In this document: one piece after another, positions 18,447 to 29,000 of the stretch
Layout: every line of letters starts with the position of its first letter
Position numbering within the stretch: position 1 is the first letter of the stretch
Assembly (NCBI GenBank): GCA_009778325.1
Contig: WRJZ01000049.1
Span: 1 to 64,000, forward strand
Origin: Candidatus Endomicrobium neocapritermitis
GTDB taxonomy: Bacteria > Elusimicrobiota > Endomicrobiia > Endomicrobiales > Endomicrobiaceae
Direction of reading: 5' to 3'
Length of the DNA stretch: 64,000 nucleotides
Position numbers and translations under genes: made by a program
Notes under the pieces: generated by a model
Seen by the model: only the letters and a program-made list of their open reading frames with translations
What the model was told of the DNA's origin: nothing
The model's database searches: none

Positions 18447-19747
18447 AGCAGTTCTGAAGACAATGCAGCCAAAGCGCTTCTTTCGCTCTTTGAAAAAGTT
18501 ATGTGCCCGAAAATTTCCTGGCCTTTAAACCTTTCGACAAGATATGTCAATCCGTTTGAAGAAGCGTCAAGGTAAGGATTATCTATCTGATACGGGTCGC
18601 CGGTAAGGACTATTTTCGTATTATGTCCGGCTCTTGAGATAATTGTTTTGACTTCATGAGGCGTCAAATTCTGCGCGTCATCGATAATAATATATTGCTG
18701 CGGCAAAGAACGTCCTCTTATGTATGTAAGCGAATCAACTTCAATCTGTCCCGAACTGAACAAATAATCAATTTTCTCTTCCGTTTTGGAATCAGGATGG
18801 CCTTTGTCCATCAAAAATTCAAGATTGTCGTTTATCGCGCCCATCCAGGCGCCGAGCTTCTCTTCTTTTGAGCCCGGCAAAAATCCGATATCTCTTCCCA
18901 TCGGAATAATAGGCCTTGCTATGTAAACTTTTCTGAAAAATCTTTCTTCAACGGTTTTCTGCAAGCCGCATGCCAAAGCAAGAATTGTTTTGCCGGCTCC
19001 CGGAAGACCTATAAGAGTTACCAGTTTAATTTCATTGCAAAGCAAAAGTTCAACGGCAAATTTTTGTTCAATATTAAGAGGTTTTAATCCCCACGGAACG
19101 GCGTTTTGGTGAAAAATCGGGGCAAGAGCGTTTTCTTTTTTCGAAAATTTAGTCAATGCGCTTTTTGAAGAGCCGGCTTCGTCTTTCAAAGCTATGCATT
19201 CGTTTGCGTAGAATTCATGCTTTATGCTTACTTTGCCTTCTTTATAAAACTGGTCAATTTTAGAAGCGGGAACTTTTAATTCCCTCCATCCGGAATACAG
19301 CTCGTCTATTTTTACTTTTGATTTTTCATAATCCTGAGTAGGGATGTCTAAAATCTCGGCTTTAATTCTTAAATTTACGTCTTTTGTTATAAATATTACT
19401 CTCTCGCCTTTTTTCTTAAGCGTTAAAGCAATGGAAAGAATCTGATTATCGGACTTTTGCCCTGAAAAATCTTTAGGCAGATCCGCGGTGCTGTTGTCGC
19501 TCATTTCAATTTTAATAATCCCGCCGGATTTAAGTTTAACTCCTTCGGAAAGTTTGCCTACCATTCTTAATTCGTCAAAACTTCTGATAACAAGCCTGGC
19601 GCTTCTTCCTCTTTCATCATTCAATTTTTTGAATGCGTCCAACTCTTCAATAACCGTCATCGGGATAACAACCTTGTTGTCTTTAAAAGAAAAAAGCGAA
19701 TCCGGATCGTGCAGAATCACATTGGTATCAAGGACAAATGTTTTCAT
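18443..19747 (-). CDS. phoH2: PIN-PhoH ATPase (PhoH2/YlaK type)
   Basis: 434 residues. The N-terminal PIN nuclease domain begins MKTFVLDTNVILHDPDSL, with acidic residues DTN and the later VIEELD. From about residue 225 comes a PhoH ATPase domain with Walker A GLPGAGKT (about 246-253), ARPIIPMGRDIGFLPG, Walker B YIIIDDAQNLTPHEVK and the arginine-containing LTGDPYQIDNPYLD. PhoH2 proteins are described as RNA helicase/RNases, sometimes as the toxin of a PhoAT pair. No small antitoxin gene precedes it: the 259 bp upstream hold two hairpin repeats only. The start is preceded by GAAAGGAGATTCC, a strong ribosome binding site. It is coupled to the PHP gene and sits between the two giant genes. Confidence 0.93.
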   Translation of the reverse strand: MKTFVLDTNVILHDPDSLFSFKDNKVVIPMTVIEELDAFKKLNDERGRSARLVIRSFDELRMVGKLSEGVKLKSGGIIKIEMSDNSTADLPKDFSGQKSDNQILSIALTLKKKGERVIFITKDVNLRIKAEILDIPTQDYEKSKVKIDELYSGWRELKVPASKIDQFYKEGKVSIKHEFYANECIALKDEAGSSKSALTKFSKKENALAPIFHQNAVPWGLKPLNIEQKFAVELLLCNEIKLVTLIGLPGAGKTILALACGLQKTVEERFFRKVYIARPIIPMGRDIGFLPGSKEEKLGAWMGAINDNLEFLMDKGHPDSKTEEKIDYLFSSGQIEVDSLTYIRGRSLPQQYIIIDDAQNLTPHEVKTIISRAGHNTKIVLTGDPYQIDNPYLDASSNGLTYLVERFKGQEIFGHITFSKSERSALAALSSELL

Positions 19748-19759
19748 GGAATCTCCTTT

Positions 19760-19847
19760 CAGAAGCTTAGATGCATGGATGCGTAGAGGCGTAGAGCAGC
19801 TATGGTCGTTTTGTCTTTGCCGTTGCCTCCGCGCGTCTATGCATCAT
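19760..19847. repeat. Hairpin repeat element (GATGCGTA arms, common core)
   Basis: Imperfect inverted repeat between giant 2 and phoH2. The arms are built from 8-bp words (GATGCATG, GATGCGTA, GAGGCGTA) and their complements. On the minus strand the loop carries the core AACGGCAAAGACAAAACGAC shared with other elements in the window. Its downstream edge lies just before the phoH2 ribosome binding site. Confidence 0.75.
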
Positions 19848-19901
19848 ATTTTTATTTATGATATTATAAACTAATTCAAATTAAAAAACAATTGATACAT
19901 A

Positions 19902-20000
19902 AACTGCAGAAGCCGGAAGCTAAGAAGTTGAGAAGCTGAGTAACGACAAAAAAATTTTGCCTTTATTCAGCTTCTCAGCTGCCCAACTTCCCGGCTTCTG
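19902..20000. repeat. Hairpin repeat element (AAGCTGAG arms) after giant 2
   Basis: It begins a few bases after the stop of giant 2. The arms are tandem words such as AAGTTGAG, AAGCTGAG and their inverted complement CTCAGCTTCTCAGCT; the loop contains TAACGACAAAAAAA, a variant of the common core. It may act as a 3' stabiliser or terminator of the giant transcript. Confidence 0.75.
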
Positions 20001-20006
20001 ATTTGT

Positions 20007-23000
20007 TTACGCGGCGCTCAATATGCTTCTTACGGCAAGAGATGTCGAAACCTTCAATTGTTTTGCTGTTTCTATAATCCTAAATCTATCCTGAAAAAGC
20101 GCATTAAAATTCTTAAATATATCAATTGCCGCCGCAGTTTCTTCCGCTTTTAGCGGCTTTACGGCATATTCGTTTTCCGCCAATATATCTTCTATCGCTC
20201 TATTTATCATCGCAGTCATCAAATTCAAATACTCCGCTGCATTCATATCCGTAAGAGCACTGCTGTCTTCTTTTAATAACTCTTTAATATCCTGCCCTTG
20301 AAGCTTTAATTGAATAGCAATCGTCAAAAATGCCTGACGGAACTTATCGTCTTTCCGGAATTTTTCCATATCCATGACAGCGCCGTATTTTTCCGATGTT
20401 TCAAATATTTCTTTTCTTACGCTGTTTGCGGCTATTCCTCTTATAAAACCTATGGCTTCAACATATTGTCCTTTGCTTTTCAGATAATTCAAATAAGACA
20501 TTGAATCTCCGCTCAATCCTTTTTCAGTCATATTTTCTACGGCCGCTTTTGCTTTGTCATTATCGGTTAAATCTTCAGTCAGCAATTCTTTAAGGGATAT
20601 AATATCGCCCGCCGTGTAATCAAACTTACTGTTTAACGACGCCGCATATCCTTTCTTGTACAGTTGCTTTGAACTTCTCGCTTTTTTAGTTTCTATTATA
20701 ACTTCTCTTATCTCGGCAAATATCATAGTATCTTCAACGCTTACTGCCGCCGTGTTTTCTTTTCTCAAAGCTTCCGATACCTTTTTTGCCGAATCCGCAT
20801 CCTTTAAAAAACTTATCTGCGCGTACGATTTATATCCTGAATTATGATTTACAACCGGAAGCATAGAATATTTTTTCCATATGTCTATATTTACTTTAGC
20901 AAGCTCGTTAATTAAATCATCGTTAAAACGAACCGTTATTCTTGAATATATTCCGTCTTTTGCGCTAAGCCTTGCTTTTTGTATTCTCTGTAACAGATTT
21001 TCAGCTTCAGAAACTGTTTTTATCTCGGATGCGTTTATTTGGCATCCGTCAATGCCTGTAAGCAAATTCATATCAAAATTCTGCGATCCGGTTTTAATCT
21101 CAAATCTCATTCCTTCTTCTCTTAATTTCGCTATAGACGCTTCGTTTTGTTTTATCTGAGACTCGTTCAATATAAATATTCCCACATAATTACTTCTGAA
21201 CTCCTTTCTGCACACAGTCTCAAAATTACCGACAGTTCCTTTGTCGGACATATCATAAACCCTTTCATTCGTATTTTCTTCAACGGAATAAGTGTGGTTG
21301 TTTTTCATCAAATCTATAACACTTACTGCAGTTATATCGTTTGTAACAATAACCTGTTTTATATTTTTAAAAGCATCGTCTATAATACCTTCGGCAATAA
21401 GTTTTTCCAGCTGCTCTTTCGCGGCTTCTAAATTTATTTGCATACCTTGCTTTGAATAAAATGATATTTCTCTTATCCCGTATTTGTTTTTTCTCACATA
21501 AGTACTTATTTTTATTTCTTTATCGTCAGCAGTTTCCTGAGTAAACGTGGCTTGAACTTTCCGCCAGCCTTCGCCTTTCGGTTTTCTTGTTACAACGCTT
21601 GCCACGCCCGCGTTAAATCCCTGCTTCTGCAGTATTTGCGCCTCTTCATAATCATTTACCAAAACCATATTTTTTTCTATATCCAAATCTTTATGTTCGA
21701 GATATTTTATATCGCTCTCTGAAGAAACTATTTCAACGGCAATTTTCTGAGAGACAACGGCAGGAGTTGCAGGATTAGCGGCGGTTAGGGCATTGCTTTC
21801 CGCAACTTTCAATTTTTTAAACAGATTCTCTTTCTTTTTAATGAAAAGCCAAAAAATAGCCGTATGACCTATAAAATTTAACATCGCGCCCATAGTAATA
21901 AATATTGGAACTGAAAAAACTGCTAAAAAAGGGTTCCACTCCAAAACAATACCTACGGCGATTTTGACGCCTATCGTTGTATGGAAACGAAGCGGATGTA
22001 ATTCTTTGTCTGCAATAAACTCTGCAATTTTTAGCGGGCTTACGCCGTTTTCAAGCATATCTGCAATAGTTTGAAGGTTTTTATCAAGAATTGCGTTAAT
22101 GCTTTCCGATCTTTTAACGGCTGCCGGAGTTGTAGGTTGGGCGCTCGCAGCTTCAAAGTTCCGTAAACTTACTTCGATTTGTTTATCCGGAATAGATTTT
22201 ATTATTTCATCTAAACCGTCAGGTTGAATTTGGATAAATCCGAATTTGTTTGATAATTCCTGATCTCTTACAGGCGTTAAACCCCGCGTATCAACAAATG
22301 CCAAAGATGCTTTATACGACTTTTCCTTTAACGGGTTTAAGTTTACAGGCATTCTTAGTGTTTTCAAATCTCCGTTTTCATCGCGGTATTGCGCCAGTAC
22401 AAAAGGCTCAAGCGCGCCGTGGTCATGTCTTTCCGCATAAAATTTGGCTTGAATGTTGTTTATTGCAAATATCTCTTTAAGTTTATTTTTTGCCGCATCG
22501 TCAACAGGCAACGACTCAATACCTTGATGCTCTTTTTCGCCGCTTTGCTTAAACAATAAAATGCCCGTAAGTTTTTTACGCAAGATTTCATTGGTGATTT
22601 CTTCATAATGAAGATTATTTGATAAATCCGCATTTTCTTCAAAGCTTATCTTTTCTCTTAAATATATTTTGTTGTTAGTTACAGTTTCAACAATTTTAAC
22701 GCAAAGCGTTTTTCCGGCATATGCTTCTCCCGATAAAGCAAAATATTCTCCGTATTTGTTTTGCCAAAGCTCGTTATAATTTATAAACTGCGCCAGTGCA
22801 TTGAGCTTTCGCATTGTATCTGACTTATCTTCCAAGTTAAAGTCGAAATATAAATTTATTTGACTAATGTCTTTTAACAATTCCCGCGAAGCGTCAATGT
22901 CTATTGCCGCAATGTCTAAAGATTTTAAGATTTTTTCATCTATTTGCGAAAATATTATTGGTTGTATTTTATCAATGTCAACATTACTGATTTTGACAAG

Positions 23001-26000
23001 TTTCCACTCTATTTCATTTTCTTCATCTTCATTTTTACCTATCGATATTGCCGTGTCTTTTGAAATAGGCAGTATTATTCTGCCGTTATCTAACTGATAT
23101 GCCGTATTAAAATAACCTTTTAGCAAAAGCGATTTTATTAAAGACAACTTTTTTCCTACAACATCTGATTCTCCAAGCCGTTGCTGCTCAATTTTTAACT
23201 CTTCAAGTATTGCCGCGTTATCAAATAAACCGCCGTCTTTTTGCATTGTTTTCATCGGATAAATAATGGTTGCGTTTACGTCCTGTGCTCTGTATTCTTT
23301 TTGAATAGATTCAATCCAATCGGAGTTAGTAGGACTGCCGTACATTAACTCATATCCGTTCTTTGAGGCAAAACTCATTAAGCTTTCCATTGATTTAAGA
23401 TACAAATAATTTTTAACTGCCGCATGTTTGCTTGTTCCGTTTTGCAATGACGGAATACTTTCATGTCCGTTTATAATTATTACTTTTTTATTTCCGGCGG
23501 AACCGACAACATAATCTATATAGCCTATAAAATCGCCGTTATAATATAATTTCATCACCTCATAGTCAGGATGCATAAGCCATATATTTCTAAACGAATT
23601 GCGGCATTGGCCGTCATAAGTACAGTCGCCGGTTAATTTTCCGATATTATATATATCTATACTGCGGCCGCTGAGTTCAACCTCAAAACCCTGACCTCTG
23701 ACATAGCGATACTTGTCAAGCATTTTCGTCATTTCTTCTTTTACATTTTGCTCTTTGCTTGGCAAATCATTTCTAATATCAACTATTGCTTTCACCGCTT
23801 CGTCACAATAAAGTTTAATAATATTGTTATTCTCTAACAGTTGCTGCAACGTATAATTTGTCTTAAATACAAAATATTCATCTTTCGTATTGCCAAAAAG
23901 TTTCATTAAATTTGCTAAATCTTTCTTTAATGCTTCTATATTTGAATCCGACACATCATTTAAGTTATGCTCTTGCGGATTGAATATATTACCCTGCTCT
24001 TTGGCTTTTTTTTCAATGATCTCCTTAAAATTTCCATTTCCTTCATATATTGAATTTAACACTTCATCAGGGGTATTGGTAAAAACATTTTCTAAATCCA
24101 GTCCATATCGTTTGCTAAGCAAAAATAATTTCTTCAATTGATTGAAATCTATTTCTTTATCAGAAAAACTTATTTTACCGCAGATATCTTCGATGTTTAG
24201 CGATTTATTTAAATCAATGATTCTGAAAATATTGCCTTTCAGATCTCCGCCGATTCTCTTCAATCTTCCAAACGAAGTGAGGGTTTGCCTGAGGTCTGTA
24301 CTATCAACACCGGTAATATGAGTGAAAATCATATCATCATCCATAAGCTCCATATCACCTTCAATTTCCCAATCTTCCGTAATTAAATCTAACACATCTA
24401 ATATTAATATTTCTCTATCCACCGGAATCTTTTCTACGACAAGTTTTCCGTTTTCATTACGACGGGCATTTATGCCTAACAATCTAAATTTGTTAATGTT
24501 ATTTTTTTCGTTCTTAATTGCTTCTATGTTAAATTTGTTGATTCTTTTTAAGTTCTTACCTAAGGAAGTAATTTTAGAACCCACAAAATACATATTTTTG
24601 CCTATAATTTCCAAATTGCCAAGCGAAGTGATTGCGGCCTTGCTAAAATCAGCATTCCCGCCTATAGTTTTCAAATTGCCAAGCGAGACGACTTTAGAAT
24701 ATGTAAAAACCACACTCCCTCCGATACTTTCCAAATTTCCCAGCGAGGTAATTGTGGAATTCCTAAAATCCGCACCGCTCTCAATTTCCCAAGGCAGCGT
24801 AATAGCATCTATATCTTCCTGGCTTAATTTTTTTATTTGTTCGGATGTGATTTCTGTGACAATAAGCCTGCCTTTTTCATAGCGGTATTCTATGCCAAGC
24901 TCATCAAATTTTTGCATAACTTTACTTACGCTCTCGGGCGGCTGCGAATCCGAATCTGATTCCGGCTTTGCATTCGGATTTATTATCTTCACTTCGGAAA
25001 CAGGAAATAGGAAAGCTAAAGGGTTTGTATTTTCATCTGCTTTTACTAAATGACGATTTGTTATAAAATAGTCTATTCCTTTTTCGGTTTTTATGTCGAA
25101 TGTTTCTTTTGAGAAATCTAACTTTTCGCCGGATATGTTCGTGATTTTATACATGCCGTTTTCTTTTGTTATAAATAAAACCGGAGTATAGCTAAAATCT
25201 TCATAATACGCTCTCTCCCCTTCATTTAAAACAGGGATAACAAAAACGCTATCGGCAATATCAAGTTTGTAAGGCGTTTCAAATTCTGCTTGACCGTTTA
25301 ATTTGCGTATTATTGCATCTCTGTCAGAAATGTCATTCTTATTATTTAAAATACTCGCGGCAAATATCTCTACTTTTTCACCTGAGATTTGAACATCCGT
25401 TCTTGAAAACGCATAACCGTTCTTAACGGCCTTTTCTACTCCAACGCTGCGGCCATACCATCCCTTGTTATATATCGATGCTTTCAATGCCAAACTTGGT
25501 TCATCCGAAATTTCATTGATAACAAAAAAATCATTTTTTCCGTTAAAGTATATAAGTATAGGTTTTGAGGCGTCGGCATTATTCCCGTGAGAAAAAGCAT
25601 TTTTAATAACTTCATATAATGTATCAGCCGAAATCGCCGTTGCGCTTATCATCGTTATTTCGTTTGTAATTTCTAGCAGCATTTTTGCTGGGCTATCGGT
25701 TATAAAACTTTGACTGTCCGCATCAAATATGTTTGGGGTTATCGATATTAAATAAGGTTTATTAAAACCTATTCTATTAATATTTTTTCCGACTTGAAAT
25801 TCCTTTGAAAATTCGGAAACAAGATTTTTAGTCTTTTGCATTCTAGACTTAGCCGTTTTTAAATTGCCGGGTGAAGGAATTTTGGAATCATTAACAAAGA
25901 CATTTCCGCCTATATTTTCCAGCTTATCAAGCAGTGTAAGCCTGGTAAAGATAAAATGGTTAAAATATGCATTGCCTTTTATGTTTTTCAAATTTCCAAA

Positions 26001-29000
26001 CGAGGTAACTTGGGAGTTGTAAAAATCAGCCTCGCCTTCAATTTCCCAATCTTCCGTAATTAAATCCAGCACATCTAATACTAATTTATGATTGTATCTC
26101 GTAATCTTTTTTACGATAAGTTTACCGTTTTCATCGCGTTCTGCGTCTATGTCTAATAATTTGAATTTCTTAATGTTATCCGGTTCATTTCTAATCGCTT
26201 CTATATTTAATTCTCCGATTTTTTTTATCTTATCGCCTAAAAAAGTTATTTGAAAATTCCAAAAATACACTTTTCCGCCTATAGTTTCCAAATTTCCAAA
26301 CGAGGTGATTTGGGAATTCTCAAAAAATACGCTTCCGCCTATAGTTTCCAAGCTGCCAAGCGAGGTAATTTTGGAACTATAAAAATCCGCATTGCCTTCA
26401 ATTTCCCACGGCGCTGTAATAGCGTCTATATCTTCTTGAGTTAATTGCCGGCTGTGGTCCGCCGTAATTTCTTTAACAATAAGCATGCCTTTTTCATAGC
26501 GGTATTCGATACCCAGCTTTCTAAATTTTTCCATAACTTTTCTTACACCGCTTTCTCCGGAATAAATTTTTAAAGAAATCAAATAACCGACTAAAACAAA
26601 CGCTGTGGGAACGCCTATCATCAACGGCAATAAACTTATTCCGAATAAGGCTGATATCAAAAATGCCGCAATGCCGCCCGATACCGGAAATCCGAATTGT
26701 ACCGAATAAGCGTAATCTTCACCTTTTCCTGAAAGATGTATTAATTCGTGCGATAGTGCGCCTGTAATTATCAATAAAAATTTCTTTACTGCAGCAGGTA
26801 AAGGCAGGGCATTGTAAATATCGAATATTTGTTTATTTGCTTTGATTTGATTATTTTGGACATCGGCAAGAAAATACTGCCCTTTTCCAAGGGTTTCATC
26901 AAAAACTATTTTTAAATCTTTGCCAAAATCTACTTGCGTGTCATATGCCGGAGGAGCGCGAAGATTAAATGCCGTTTTAAATTTATCTGAAATTACCGCA
27001 AGCGCTTTTGCCGTCAGATAAATTACGACCGGAACAAACGGAATTGCCGCCCCTGCCGTCACCGCGGCTATACCGGCAAAAAATACGGGAGACACGAAAG
27101 AATTCAGCATCAGAAAAACAAACCCTGATATCCCTCCGGCAACAAACGCCGGTTCTATGAAATTTTCTGAGCTTATCCATAAATTATTGTAGTTTATAAG
27201 CCGCGGAGGTATTTTATTAACCGAATGCCGTTCAAATTGCGATATAAGATAATAGCTGGATAAGTTATTGTACGTTTCTTCTTTGTCGAAATTAAAATTA
27301 TCTTTCGGAACAAAAAGCCGCCATCTCGACATAAATTTGCCGAAATACATTTCGCCGTAACCGTTAATTCTGGTGTCATACATTTTACTATGAATTTTAA
27401 TCAAGTCGCCCCAAGTAATAACATTGCCGTTATTTGAATTTGTTTTATAATAGTCATACATAGTTTTTAAACTTAAATCCCATCCTCCGCTTCCGATACT
27501 ATGATTAAAAATTGCAATTTCATCGGCAGCTCCGAACATTTTAGGCGGAGTTAAACCGTTTTTCGCCAATTCGTAAGCCACGCCTTTCATTCCATGCACG
27601 GAATAACATGAGGCAAAATACAAAGTTATATCGTCAAGGTTCACTCCTTTTTCCGAAAGCTTTTTTAACGCTTTAGCTATTTCTGTATAATGTATTTTAT
27701 TTTCGTTTTCATCAATGTCTTTATCGCCTTCGCCGAGCCAAAAATTATAATCTCCGCCGTATCCGCGGCCATGTCCTTTAAAAAGAAACAGCCATTTTTC
27801 TCCAGGATTTACTTTTAACATTGCATCAATCATCTCTTGTTTATTGCTGCCGTTAAATTTAATGTCAGTTATATTTTTTTCGGGAATTTCAATATTCGCG
27901 GTATTCAGGACTTTTTCTAAAGCATCGCCGTAAAATCTGTCTTTATTGCCCCACCCGAAATGCCCGCTCGTCCACACTGCATTATTGCTGATTTTAAGAA
28001 TATGCGTGTTTTTATCAATAAACGGAACATCTTTATATTTTTTATACAATTTTATCCAATCTTGTATAGCCGCGCCGATATTTTCATCTGTCAAATCCAT
28101 AAAATTATTTTCAATAGTTCTTTGTATTGCCACGGCAAGATAATACTTTATAAGCGGAATTCTAAAAAATTCATTATCCGGACTTTCTTCAATAAACTCT
28201 CTTAAATATTCATTGAAAGTTTTGCTTTCGTAAATTATTATTTCATCATTTATCTTTTCGGGATCAAAAGCAGTTCGCGACAATTTAAATTGTTTGGCAA
28301 GCTCTTGCGGAACAATCGGATCAATACCTTTCCTTATTTCCAAAGCAAACAGCACGGCAATTGCCAGCGTTATAAAAATTGAATAAGAAAACAAGACAGC
28401 TGTCAGTTGAAGTGAAATCGGACTTGACAATGCGAACCATGTCATCGCCAATAAAGGCGAGTATTTTACAAACTGGAAAAATCCGTCGCGAACTTTCCCG
28501 CCTATTGTGTCCTCCTTAAAAACAAACGAAAAAGGAATCAATGATTCCCAAAAATTTTTATTAAATATTTTTTTGTCTGCTGCAGGGACTGCCGGACTTA
28601 CGGTTGCGCTTTCCTTAGAGCCAATATCAAATTTCAATTGTTTGTCTTTGGATGTTACCGTGACGGCTTTGCCTTCTTCAGAGCTGAGGTCTAAAATTTT
28701 TATATATGACTTAAAGTTTTCGGCTAATAAAGCTAACTGCCGTACTATCGGGCTTGAAATATTTTGACGGATTTCGGCTGTTTTCAATAAACTTTCAAGG
28801 CTATTTATGTTCCCGTCAAGCGCTTTTCGCACTTTTTCCAAATCAAGATTTTCAATCAGCTCTGTCGTTATCTTGTCTTTATAGGAACTGTTTTCAGGCA
28901 GGTTTTCATTTATTACCGCTATAACTCTTTCTATTATTTCTTCATTATCGTCGGATTCAAGCAGTTTCGCTCCGCGGACAAGTTTTATTATTTTCTGCGC

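Noticed and set aside
19748-20006. Small antitoxin gene upstream of phoH2 (PhoAT pair)
   Set aside because: The gap is filled by two hairpin repeats; no frame with a start and ribosome binding site of suitable size was found.
24230-26550. Regularly spaced repeats that could suggest a CRISPR array
   Set aside because: The repeats are in frame with a 60-66 bp period and encode SLGNLETIGG-type protein repeats; there are no uniform spacers and no cas genes.
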